Below, one piece after another: positions 15,347-22,511 of a stretch of 22,511 nt of DNA (positions are counted from its first letter, which is position 1; each line of letters starts with the position of its first letter). The notes below the pieces were generated by a model. That model was given only the letters and a program-made list of their open reading frames with translations, made no database searches and had not been told where the DNA came from. The DNA is from Saprospiraceae bacterium. Its GTDB lineage: Bacteria; Bacteroidota; Bacteroidia; Chitinophagales; Saprospiraceae. Where the stretch lies: contig JABDPK010000249.1 of NCBI GenBank assembly GCA_013042795.1, positions 1 through 22,511 of the forward strand, given 5' to 3'. Made by a program: the position numbers and the translations under genes.

Positions 15347-17068
15347 ATGCCAAAAAGAAACACATTAATTATGATAACACAATTAAAGTTCTGTCTTCTT
15401 TTTATAACAATTCTTATAGCTGGTTGCAGGCAATCTTCACCATCAATCAAAACTGCAAAACAGATCAGTGTCAGTGAAGCAGCTGTAGTATCAGCCCATC
15501 CTGAAGCGTCTTTAATTGGTGCTGACATCCTGAGGCGTGGAGGCAATGCAATAGATGCTGCAATTGCTGTTCAGTTTGCACTGGCAGTTTGTTATCCTGT
15601 GGCAGGTAACATTGGGGGAGGTGGCTTTATGGTTGCAAGAATGAATGACGGAGATGTCTTTGCCCTTGACTTCAGGGAGACAGCGCCAGCAGCAGCACAC
15701 AGAGACATGTACCTTGATTCGATTGGTAACCCGGTGAGAGATCTGAGTTTAAAAGGTCACCTTGCAGTAGGAGTCCCAGGTACAGTGGATGGCATGATCA
15801 GGTCATTTGAAAAACTGAGTAAATTAAAAGACTGGAAATTATTAGTTGAGCCTTCTGTTCGACTTGCCAAAGAAGGTTTCCAAATAACCGATAAGCAGGC
15901 AAGGAGATTAAACAAATACAGTAAGAACATTAAAGAGTTGAATAATGAAGTAAGTGCATATACGACTGATCACACCTGGAAGAAAGGAGACTTACTTATA
16001 CAGGAAGATCTTTCCAGGGTCCTTGAAACTATCAGGGACAACAAGAGAGAAGGATTCTACAGTTCATGGGTCGCTGATTCATTAGTCAATGAGATGAAAG
16101 TAAATGGCGGATTGATTTCTTATGAAGATCTAAAAGATTATAAGTCAGTGTGGCGAGAAGCAATAAGGTGCAATTACAGGGGTTATGAAATAATATCAAT
16201 GTCGCCACCAAGCTCCGGTGGAATCATCTTATGCCAGTTACTCCAGATGGTAGAGGATTTTGATTTAAACAAAATGGGGTTTCATTCGCCTGATCATATA
16301 CACCTCTTTGCTGAATGCGAACGACGTGCTTATGCTGACCGATCCAAGCACCTGGGTGACTCGGACTTTTATCCCGTACCCCAGGAGCAATTGTTAGATA
16401 GCAGTTATAACAGATCCAGGATCAGCAATTTTGATCCAGAGAAAACCACACCGAGTAATTCGGTCAGCTGGGGTGGAATTAAAGAGTCGGAAGAGACGAC
16501 GCATTTTTCTATTATAGACCAGGAAGGAAATGTTGTATCATTGACTACGACATTGAATACTGCCTATGGATCGAAAGTCCTGGTCGATGGTGCGGGATTT
16601 TTTCTTAATAATGAAATGGATGACTTCAGTGTGAAACCGGGTACACCAAATTACTTTGGCATGGTTGGACAGGAAGCTAACAAGATAGAGGCCAACAAAC
16701 GAATGCTGAGTTCGATGACTCCAACCATTGTCCTTAAAGACAATCTTCCAGTGATCGTTACAGGTACACCTGGAGGCTCTACAATAATTACTTCAGTCTT
16801 TCAGACAATAACGAATATTATTGATTTTGAAATGGATGCGGCTACAGCAACCAATGCGTGCCGTTTTCATCACCAGTGGTTACCTGATCAGATATACCTT
16901 GAAGAAGACTGTTTAGACAGCATAACTATTCATACCCTGAAAGACATTGGCCATCAAACTAAGGTCAGGAGTCCAATTGGTAAAGTTGAAACTATTGTTA
17001 TTAATCCTGGTGGGAAAATAGAAGCTGCTGGTGACAGGCGTGGAGATGATGCAGCCAGTGGGTTTTGA
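15347..17068 (+). CDS. ggt: Gamma-glutamyltransferase
   Basis: This 573-residue Ntn-hydrolase hydrolyses or transfers the gamma-glutamyl group of glutathione and related compounds. A lipoprotein-like signal ends in LIAGC, so it is probably periplasmic and anchored; Met9 (ATG 15371) could also serve as start and would keep the signal. Large subunit: SAHPEASLIGADILRRGGNA (45-64), GGGGFMV and FRETAPAAA. Autocleavage site: EETTHFS, with nucleophile Thr384. Small subunit: LNNEMDDFSVKPG, SSMTPTIV, TGTPGGSTIITSVFQ and FHHQWLPDQ. All catalytic parts are intact, so it should self-process. Followed after 24 bases by a TauE/SafE permease, suggesting joint use of sulfur-containing peptides. Confidence 0.97.
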   Translation: MPKRNTLIMITQLKFCLLFITILIAGCRQSSPSIKTAKQISVSEAAVVSAHPEASLIGADILRRGGNAIDAAIAVQFALAVCYPVAGNIGGGGFMVARMNDGDVFALDFRETAPAAAHRDMYLDSIGNPVRDLSLKGHLAVGVPGTVDGMIRSFEKLSKLKDWKLLVEPSVRLAKEGFQITDKQARRLNKYSKNIKELNNEVSAYTTDHTWKKGDLLIQEDLSRVLETIRDNKREGFYSSWVADSLVNEMKVNGGLISYEDLKDYKSVWREAIRCNYRGYEIISMSPPSSGGIILCQLLQMVEDFDLNKMGFHSPDHIHLFAECERRAYADRSKHLGDSDFYPVPQEQLLDSSYNRSRISNFDPEKTTPSNSVSWGGIKESEETTHFSIIDQEGNVVSLTTTLNTAYGSKVLVDGAGFFLNNEMDDFSVKPGTPNYFGMVGQEANKIEANKRMLSSMTPTIVLKDNLPVIVTGTPGGSTIITSVFQTITNIIDFEMDAATATNACRFHHQWLPDQIYLEEDCLDSITIHTLKDIGHQTKVRSPIGKVETIVINPGGKIEAAGDRRGDDAASGF

Positions 17069-17092
17069 ATTTATTTTAATAAAACAAAGAAC

Positions 17093-17866
17093 GTGGAAAT
17101 AGTCATTATTTCAATTGTAGCATTTCTCGTAGCAATCCTGACATTCTTTTCCGGCTTCGGTCTGGGTACTATCCTGACACCAATCTTTATGATATTCTTT
17201 CCGGTAGAGCTTGCTATTGCACTGACCGGACTGGTACATTTCTTTAACAATATATTCAAGATAATACTGGTAGGTAAAAATGCTGATAAGTCTGTTCTTG
17301 TTAAATTTGGTGTGCCTGCAGTAATCGCTGCTGTCCTTGGTGCCTGGCTATTATTAAATATACCTGATGCAGAACCATTGTTCAGTTACAATTTATTTGA
17401 CAAACAGCTTGTCGTGTACCCGGTGAAGTTTATCATTTCAATTTTACTCCTCGTCTTTGCGATCATGGACCTGGTTCCAAGTCTGAGAGAATTGGAATTC
17501 GCCAGGAACAGGTTATCGCTGGGTGGATTTCTTAGTGGATTTTTTGGAGGACTATCAGGGCACCAGGGTGCGCTTAGAAGTGCTTTCCTTATTAAGGCAG
17601 GATTATCTAAAGAAGCATTTATTGGAACCGCTGTTGTTGTATCCACCTTTGTTGACTTCACAAGACTGGGCATCTATGCTACAAGAATCGGGGAGGCAGG
17701 GTTAACGGATAATATGACCCTGGTTATATGCGCTACTCTGTCTGCAATGGCGGGTGCCTTTATAGGAAATAAACTTTTGAAGAAAGTCACAATTGTCTCA
17801 CTGCAAATTATTGTTGCATTGATGCTGATACTAATTTCGATAGCTTTAGGAATGGGTTTAATTTGA
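17093..17866 (+). CDS. TauE/SafE family sulfite/sulfonate-type permease, GTG start
   Basis: This is a 257-residue inner-membrane protein with about eight hydrophobic helices. Its two Gly-rich repeats (FFSGFGLGTILTPIFMIFF at about 18-36; LSGFFGGLSGHQGALRSAFL at about 146-165) are characteristic of TauE/SafE (DUF81) carriers, which export sulfite, sulfoacetate or related small anions. Some family members have other or unknown substrates. The start is GTG (17093-17095); the frame upstream shows no ATG before a TGA. It follows ggt by 24 bases and is probably in the same transcript, which makes a sulfur anion derived from glutathione breakdown a reasonable but unproven cargo. Convergent with the SRPBCC gene (19-base gap). 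Confidence 0.9.
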   Translation: MEIVIISIVAFLVAILTFFSGFGLGTILTPIFMIFFPVELAIALTGLVHFFNNIFKIILVGKNADKSVLVKFGVPAVIAAVLGAWLLLNIPDAEPLFSYNLFDKQLVVYPVKFIISILLLVFAIMDLVPSLRELEFARNRLSLGGFLSGFFGGLSGHQGALRSAFLIKAGLSKEAFIGTAVVVSTFVDFTRLGIYATRIGEAGLTDNMTLVICATLSAMAGAFIGNKLLKKVTIVSLQIIVALMLILISIALGMGLI

Positions 17867-17885
17867 TCTATATCGTAAGCAGTAC

Positions 17886-18437
17886 TTACTCACTTTCGTC
17901 CATCGTACTGAACTCCGCTTCGATAATCTCCTTAAGAATTGCGTATTGCTCTTTTTTAACCCGGCGTGATTTTCCTCCAAAAACACGCATCATGGCATTG
18001 AAAAAATGATTACCTGATTTACCTCTCAACTCTTCATGAATGACTGTCTTGCCATTGTTTTCCTTGAATAGCATTTTGACATGAAACTTGAAAAATGGAT
18101 CTGTAAGATCAAATGAAATTTTTTCATTCTCCGCAAAATCAGTGATCGTCTCGAGCATTTCCATACGCACACCTTTCTTGCTTGAAAAAATCAATTTCCA
18201 TTTGCTACCAATTTCATTCTTATAGCCACTGATATTCTCCTGACCGATAAATTCAAGTTGAGGAGAACTGAACCATTTCTTCATGACATCTATATCCAAT
18301 GTGCGTTGGAATGTAAATTCAGCCGGTGCATTGATTTCAACTTTAGTCCTGGAATAGAATTCATAGTTGATTGAAGTCATCAACAACACAAGGAAAAGGA
18401 TAATTATAACTGATATTACAAGCAAAGTGATGTTCAT
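17886..18437 (-). CDS. Membrane-anchored SRPBCC (polyketide-cyclase-like) protein
   Basis: This 183-residue protein has one N-terminal membrane helix (about 4-22) followed by a START/SRPBCC-like helix-grip fold. Segments supporting this are TKVEINAPAEFTFQRTLDID (about 31-50), then MKKWFSS, SKWKLIF, EMLETITDFAENEKISFDL, KVMLFKENNGKTVIHEEL-like strands, and a long C-terminal helix KKEQYAILKEIIEAEF. Such domains bind hydrophobic ligands; no substrate or catalytic residue can be named here. It stands alone on the minus strand, convergent with the permease gene and divergent from the GLPGLI gene. It is probably anchored in the inner membrane with the domain outside or inside depending on topology. 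Confidence 0.8.
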   Translation of the reverse strand: MNITLLVISVIIILFLVLLMTSINYEFYSRTKVEINAPAEFTFQRTLDIDVMKKWFSSPQLEFIGQENISGYKNEIGSKWKLIFSSKKGVRMEMLETITDFAENEKISFDLTDPFFKFHVKMLFKENNGKTVIHEELRGKSGNHFFNAMMRVFGGKSRRVKKEQYAILKEIIEAEFSTMDESE

Positions 18438-18541
18438 AAAAAGGAAAATAGAAGTATTTTGTTGTAAAATTAAACCTTTTTATTGTCACCAAGTCTAAAG
18501 ACAGTTAACACCTTAACTTTTAAAAAGAAATAGAATAGCTA

Positions 18542-19303
18542 ATGAGAACACTAATATTGCTGCTGATTATATTTTTTCAAAGCAGCCTGCTCCTCTCTCA
18601 AAATAATTCCGGGAAGATCATTTATGAAGATAAAGTAAATATCCATAAAGGACTTCCTCCTGAAATGGAATCACGAAAAGATAGAATACCAGAATTCCGG
18701 TCATCAAAAAAATACCTTCTCTTTAATTCTTCAGAAGCGATGTACCAGAATGTGGTTGATACAAGCAGCCAGGAAAAACCACGTGAATTCAGAGGTGAAC
18801 GAGGAGGCAGAGGGCATGGGCGTTTTGGAGGTCGGAATCAGGATAATATGTATTACACCAGTTTCGAAGATAACCAGTCCTTAGATAAACAAAATTTCTT
18901 TGGGAAGGATTTCCTGATTAAAGGAGAAAGGAAACCCTTTAAATGGAAAATTACAGCAGAACAAAAACAAGTAGGTAAGTTTTTGTGCCAGAAAGCCATT
19001 CACCAGGACTCGACTCAGACCATCATTGCATGGTTCACGCCCATGGTTCCCGTTTCAACAGGTCCTGGGGATTTTTCCGGTTTACCCGGCCTTATTCTTC
19101 ATCTTGATATCAACGATGGTCTGCGGACAATCACTGCGATTGATATTGATTTAAGAAGCATTGAAGAAGATGAGATTAAGAAGCCAAAAGGTGGAAAGAA
19201 AGTAACACGCGAAGAATTTGAAAAGATACGTGAAGAAAAGATCAAGGAAAGAGAACAGGAATGGGGTAGCAGAAGGGGACACTTTATGAGAATGCACAGA
19301 TAA
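18542..19303 (+). CDS. GLPGLI family protein with a Gly/Arg-rich insert
   Basis: This 253-residue exported protein has a signal peptide (MRTLILLLIIFFQSSLLLSQ). GKIIYEDKVNIHKGLPPEME opens the family fold, and the hallmark GDFSGLPGLIL lies at 177-186, followed by DINDGLRTITAIDI. An insert rich in Gly and Arg (REFRGERGGRGHGRFGGRN, 81-99) precedes a Tyr-rich segment. The C-terminal tail is highly charged (KKPKGGKKVTREEFEKIREE, then more Glu/Lys). The family role is not known; in Bacteroidota these genes usually sit directly before an outer-membrane barrel receptor, as here (3-base gap), so the two are probably one operon. It is probably periplasmic or surface-exposed. Confidence 0.92.
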   Translation: MRTLILLLIIFFQSSLLLSQNNSGKIIYEDKVNIHKGLPPEMESRKDRIPEFRSSKKYLLFNSSEAMYQNVVDTSSQEKPREFRGERGGRGHGRFGGRNQDNMYYTSFEDNQSLDKQNFFGKDFLIKGERKPFKWKITAEQKQVGKFLCQKAIHQDSTQTIIAWFTPMVPVSTGPGDFSGLPGLILHLDINDGLRTITAIDIDLRSIEEDEIKKPKGGKKVTREEFEKIREEKIKEREQEWGSRRGHFMRMHR

Positions 19304-19306
19304 ACC

Positions 19307-22069
19307 ATGACAATGAAAAACATTCTATTTCTAATATGTATTCTCGCTTCATTGACAAACTTATCATCCCAGGCAGACATCAGGGGAACGGTAATAGATA
19401 AAAACAATGAAAATCTTATAAGTGCAACAGTTGTTCTGCTTTCAGAAGCAGATTCTACAATGGTTTCATTTTCACTGACAAATGAAAAGGGAGAATTTGC
19501 GATTAAAAGAGTGAAGGAAGGCGATTATCTCCTCCAAATCACATATTTGGGTTACGATCAGTTTACCGATAAAGTTATAGTGCGTAAAGAGGATGCCGTT
19601 TTGGAACTTGGAGCCATTATCCTGAAGCAAGCATCAACAAATATTGAAGAGGTAATCATTGAAGGAGAAAGAACACCAATCCTTGTAAAAGATGATACTC
19701 TTGAATATAACGCAGATGCGTTTAAAACCCAGCCCAATGATGTAGTGGAAGATCTGTTGAAACGACTTCCGGGCGTTGAAGTAGAAAGTGACGGATCTAT
19801 CAAAGCCCAGGGAGAAGATGTGCAAAAAGTTTTGGTTGACGGTAAAAAGTTTTTTGGTGATGATCCAAAGATTGCAACGAGAAACCTGCCTGCAGATGCA
19901 GTGGAAAAAGTCCAGATATATGACAAACAATCCGATATGGCAGAATTCTCGGGCGTGGATGATGGAGAAAGAGAAAAGACAATCAACCTTGAATTGAAGG
20001 AAGATCGGAAGAAAGGGAATTTTGGGTCTTTGACTGCAGGTTATGGAACTGATGATAGATATCTTGGAAACTTGTCTTTCAATCGCTTCAATAATAAAAT
20101 GCAGTTTTCAACTATCGGTAATTTTAATAATACAAATCAACAAGGCTTCTCTGTAAATGACTATGTCAGCTTCATGGGAGGTATGGGTGGATTTATGGGA
20201 GGTGGAAGAGGAGGAATGAATATTCCTATCTCCAATGGATTGAGTAGTGGATTTGTAACGACGAATGCAGGGGGGTTAAACTTCAATTATGATTTTAGCG
20301 ATAAAACAGATTTGTCTGTCAGTTACTTTCTGAACGATATAGAAAATGAAGTAGATCAGCTCACAATAAGAGAAAACTTCTTGGCTGAAGGAAGTTACAT
20401 TACAGACAATAATTCTGATCAAATCAGTAACAGCACGGGCCACAGATTCAATCTTGAATTAAACCATGAAATCGATTCTTCCCAGGATTTGAGGTTGCGC
20501 ACCGGGCTTTCAATCAATAATGGAGACCTGGAATCCGGATCATTAAGCAGGATATTTGATGAAATCGAAAATGTTGAAAACGAAGTCGACAACATCTATA
20601 ATTCAAATGGAGAAAAAACCAATCCTTCCGGATCATTATTATACAGGAAAAAATTTGGACAGATATCCAAAAGCACATTAACGCTCAGGGCTGCAATTAA
20701 TTCAACCGATAATTTAACAGATGCGGACCTCAATTCCGATATTACCGACTATCCCAACGATCCGATCCTGAAAATGACAGAGCAGATTGTACAACAACAA
20801 CTTCAGAATGATGACCAGCTTAGTTATTCGTTCAATGGTTCATTTGTAAGACCTATCTGGGAGAATAAGTTTATTGAGTTTAAATACAACCGGCAAAACT
20901 ATAATGAGGAAATACTCAGAGATGTATATGATGACATTAATAATGATTTGATCTTAAATGATAATTTAAGCAGTCATTATACGCGCGATTATGTTTATGA
21001 CAGGTTAGCTGTTGCTCTTCATATGAATTCTGAAGTAACACAATTGACAGTCGAAGGCGCTTTGCAGAATTCTGCAATGGATGGAGATGTCATTTCCAGG
21101 GATATCCTGATAGAAAATAATGTATTCAGGTTTTTACCAAGGGTAAGCTTCAGACACGAATTAGGTCAATCACATAATATAAGGTTGCGATACAATACGA
21201 GTGTCAATGAACCCTCACTTACGCAATTGCAGCCGGTATTCGACAATACAGATCCGCAGAATATTTATATTGGAAATCCTGACCTGGTGCCTGAATACCG
21301 TCACAACCTCAGGTTGCATTATATCAATTATGACCAGTTCTCTTTCAGGAGTATTTTTGCTTTCTTAAGTGCAAGCTATACAAAAAACGATATCACCAAT
21401 CAAACGATCAAAGAGCAGGGCACACAAATCCGGCAATCAATCAATGTAGATTATAATCTGTCATTGAACGGTTCCTTTACCTATGCCACACCGATAAGAT
21501 CTCTTGGGATAAAAACAAATATAAGAACCCGATTAGGATATGGAAACGGACCCATTTTTCTCAATGACCTGGAAACCATGCGGAACAGCTACAATGGAAA
21601 TGTCAGATTGCTGATTGAAAACAGGAACAAGAGTACTATCGATTGGAATTTGGGTGGTTCCTGGGGTTATAATATCAACAATTATGCAGACAATGAAAAC
21701 GCAGGCCAGGAATATTTCAACCAGTCTTTATTCGCGGATTTCACCTATAATATAAAGAACTCTATTTCATTTGAAACAGGGATCTCTGTTGACTTTTATT
21801 CGGAGGAGGCATTTGGCGAAGAGCAAATTATTCCTATCTGGACGGCCAGTATCTCTAAATTTATTCTTGCCAATCAAAGAGGAGAGATTAAATTTTCTGT
21901 ATTCGATATTCTCAATCAGAATCTTGGAATTAGCAGAACAAGTACACTGAATTATATTGAAAACTCTGAAATTTTATCATTGGGACAATACTTTATGTTA
22001 TCATTCACATATGCATTGAAACCAATGGGTGGTACTGGAAGTAAGTCAGGAAACTCGAGAAGGAGATAA
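19307..22069 (+). CDS. TonB-dependent-receptor-like outer membrane beta-barrel protein (CarboxypepD_reg/plug/OMP_b-brl_3 type)
   Basis: This is a 920-residue outer-membrane protein. Met3 (ATG 19313) may be the true start, giving the signal MKNILFLICILASLTNLSSQ. A CarboxypepD_reg-like domain covers about 24-103 (DIRGTVIDKNNENLISATVV, then GEFAIKRVKEGDYLLQITYL). A plug covers about 115-230, with DVVEDLLKRLPGVEV, VLVDGKKFFGDDPKIATRNL and ADAVEKVQIYDK. The rest is a long barrel rich in Asn/Tyr/Asp, with the PSLTQLQPVFDN and GNPDLVPEYRHN motifs of this family and a C-terminus of YALKPMGGTGS plus a basic tail. A Gly/Met/Arg-rich loop lies at about 287-303 (MGGMGGFMGGGRGG). It probably imports or binds a ligand; none can be named. 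Co-transcribed with the GLPGLI gene. Confidence 0.94.
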   Translation: MTMKNILFLICILASLTNLSSQADIRGTVIDKNNENLISATVVLLSEADSTMVSFSLTNEKGEFAIKRVKEGDYLLQITYLGYDQFTDKVIVRKEDAVLELGAIILKQASTNIEEVIIEGERTPILVKDDTLEYNADAFKTQPNDVVEDLLKRLPGVEVESDGSIKAQGEDVQKVLVDGKKFFGDDPKIATRNLPADAVEKVQIYDKQSDMAEFSGVDDGEREKTINLELKEDRKKGNFGSLTAGYGTDDRYLGNLSFNRFNNKMQFSTIGNFNNTNQQGFSVNDYVSFMGGMGGFMGGGRGGMNIPISNGLSSGFVTTNAGGLNFNYDFSDKTDLSVSYFLNDIENEVDQLTIRENFLAEGSYITDNNSDQISNSTGHRFNLELNHEIDSSQDLRLRTGLSINNGDLESGSLSRIFDEIENVENEVDNIYNSNGEKTNPSGSLLYRKKFGQISKSTLTLRAAINSTDNLTDADLNSDITDYPNDPILKMTEQIVQQQLQNDDQLSYSFNGSFVRPIWENKFIEFKYNRQNYNEEILRDVYDDINNDLILNDNLSSHYTRDYVYDRLAVALHMNSEVTQLTVEGALQNSAMDGDVISRDILIENNVFRFLPRVSFRHELGQSHNIRLRYNTSVNEPSLTQLQPVFDNTDPQNIYIGNPDLVPEYRHNLRLHYINYDQFSFRSIFAFLSASYTKNDITNQTIKEQGTQIRQSINVDYNLSLNGSFTYATPIRSLGIKTNIRTRLGYGNGPIFLNDLETMRNSYNGNVRLLIENRNKSTIDWNLGGSWGYNINNYADNENAGQEYFNQSLFADFTYNIKNSISFETGISVDFYSEEAFGEEQIIPIWTASISKFILANQRGEIKFSVFDILNQNLGISRTSTLNYIENSEILSLGQYFMLSFTYALKPMGGTGSKSGNSRRR

Positions 22070-22177
22070 TGGATGCTTTATAATATTTGATAAATCTGCG
22101 TCTTTCAAATTAAATATATATCTTATTTTTATGCTTCTGTATAACAGTGCTTTAGATAGCACATGAAAGTATAATGA

Positions 22178-22511
22178 ATGAGACATATCCTAACCCGAAC
22201 ATTAATTCTTTTGTTTATTTCAGGTTTGACCTTGCCTGTTTGTTCACAGGATCACAGTATTGCCAGAGAATGGAATGAGATTATCCTGACAGGTGTCCGT
22301 AATGATTTTGCCAGACCTACCGTGCATGCACGAAACTTATGGCATAGTTCGATTATGATGTATGATATCTGGGCTGTATTTGATGAAACAGCAGATCCAT
22401 TTTTCCTGGGTAATACCACGGGGGATTATTTCTGCCCATTTGATGGGTTTACTTATAACGGTGATAAAGAAGAAGCAATTGAAGAGGCCATAAGTTTTGC
22501 GATATACAGAC
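22178..22511 (+). CDS. Vanadium-dependent haloperoxidase-like secreted protein (partial, cut by the window end)
   Basis: The frame from ATG 22178 encodes a signal peptide (MRHILTRTLILLFISG, then LTLPVCSQ) and at least 83 further residues to the window end. REWNEIILTGVRNDFARPTV, HARNLWHSSIMMYDIWAVFD, then a CPFDG segment and EEAISFAIYR are the N-terminal features of DUF6851/vanadium-haloperoxidase-like secreted proteins of Bacteroidota. The vanadate-binding Arg/His residues lie further on and are not visible, so catalysis cannot be judged. Another ATG four bases upstream (22174) opens a different frame that stops after about 35 codons. The 108 bases before the start hold a small palindrome (GTGCT 22147-22151 with AGCAC 22158-22162) and no clear promoter. 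Confidence 0.75.
   Translation, partial: MRHILTRTLILLFISGLTLPVCSQDHSIAREWNEIILTGVRNDFARPTVHARNLWHSSIMMYDIWAVFDETADPFFLGNTTGDYFCPFDGFTYNGDKEEAIEEAISFAIYR

Noticed and set aside
19558..19986. 142-codon minus-strand ORF inside the receptor plug region
   Set aside because: It is a shadow of the strongly conserved plug domain on the plus strand; the peptide is Ser/Thr-rich with no motif.
1..22511. tRNA, rRNA, CRISPR, insertion sequence, toxin-antitoxin or phage-defence genes
   Set aside because: Looked for on both strands; no transposase, nuclease, tRNA-like cloverleaf or repeat-spacer pattern was seen. The accessory signal is limited to the small unit at 11435-11782.

Overview
The window looks like chromosomal DNA of a marine or environmental member of the Bacteroidota, possibly the Saprospiria side of the phylum. 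The sequence shows low-to-moderate GC, no Shine-Dalgarno pattern before starts, several promoters of the phylum's own form (TTTG, about 20 bases, TAnnTTTG), a GLPGLI-family protein next to a CarboxypepD_reg/plug/barrel outer-membrane protein, a LytTR/LytS pair, a YtxJ protein of the bacillithiol system and DUF2853. I see no rRNA, tRNA, CRISPR array, insertion sequence or phage gene. Most of the window is ordinary core and housekeeping content.

Layout. 1-71: tail of a membrane protein. 219-2409 (+): two coupled lipoprotein-like genes, the first broken by a frameshift near 1430. 2487-4918 (-): fatty acid desaturase, DUF1648 membrane protein and an alpha/beta hydrolase whose expected nucleophile is Asn. 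4996-7059 (-) polyphosphate kinase, divergent from triosephosphate isomerase (7145-7900, +). 7947-9679 (-): LytS-type sensor kinase and LytTR regulator overlapping by 4 bases. 9704-9956: no gene seen, followed by two strong hairpin terminators. 10060-11286 (-): rhodanese lipoprotein and small outer-membrane barrel protein.

11435-11782 (+) is the most unusual part: a well-formed Bacteroidota promoter, a hairpin at the predicted 5' end, a 37-codon ORF for a basic amphipathic peptide, a second hairpin over its stop codon and a strong terminator. It reads as a self-contained transcript of about 310 nt that no standard gene call explains.

11780-12824 (-): phosphatidylserine synthase and a dicluster ferredoxin. 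12978-14462 (+): M48 lipoprotein protease. 14468-15238 (-): YtxJ and DUF2853. 15347-17866 (+): gamma-glutamyltransferase and a TauE/SafE permease, a possible thiol/sulfur unit. 17886-18437 (-): membrane-anchored SRPBCC protein. 18542-22069 (+): GLPGLI protein and outer-membrane receptor-like barrel. 22178-end (+): start of a vanadium-haloperoxidase-like secreted protein, cut by the window edge.

Functions were assigned by reading motifs by eye; no database search was run.
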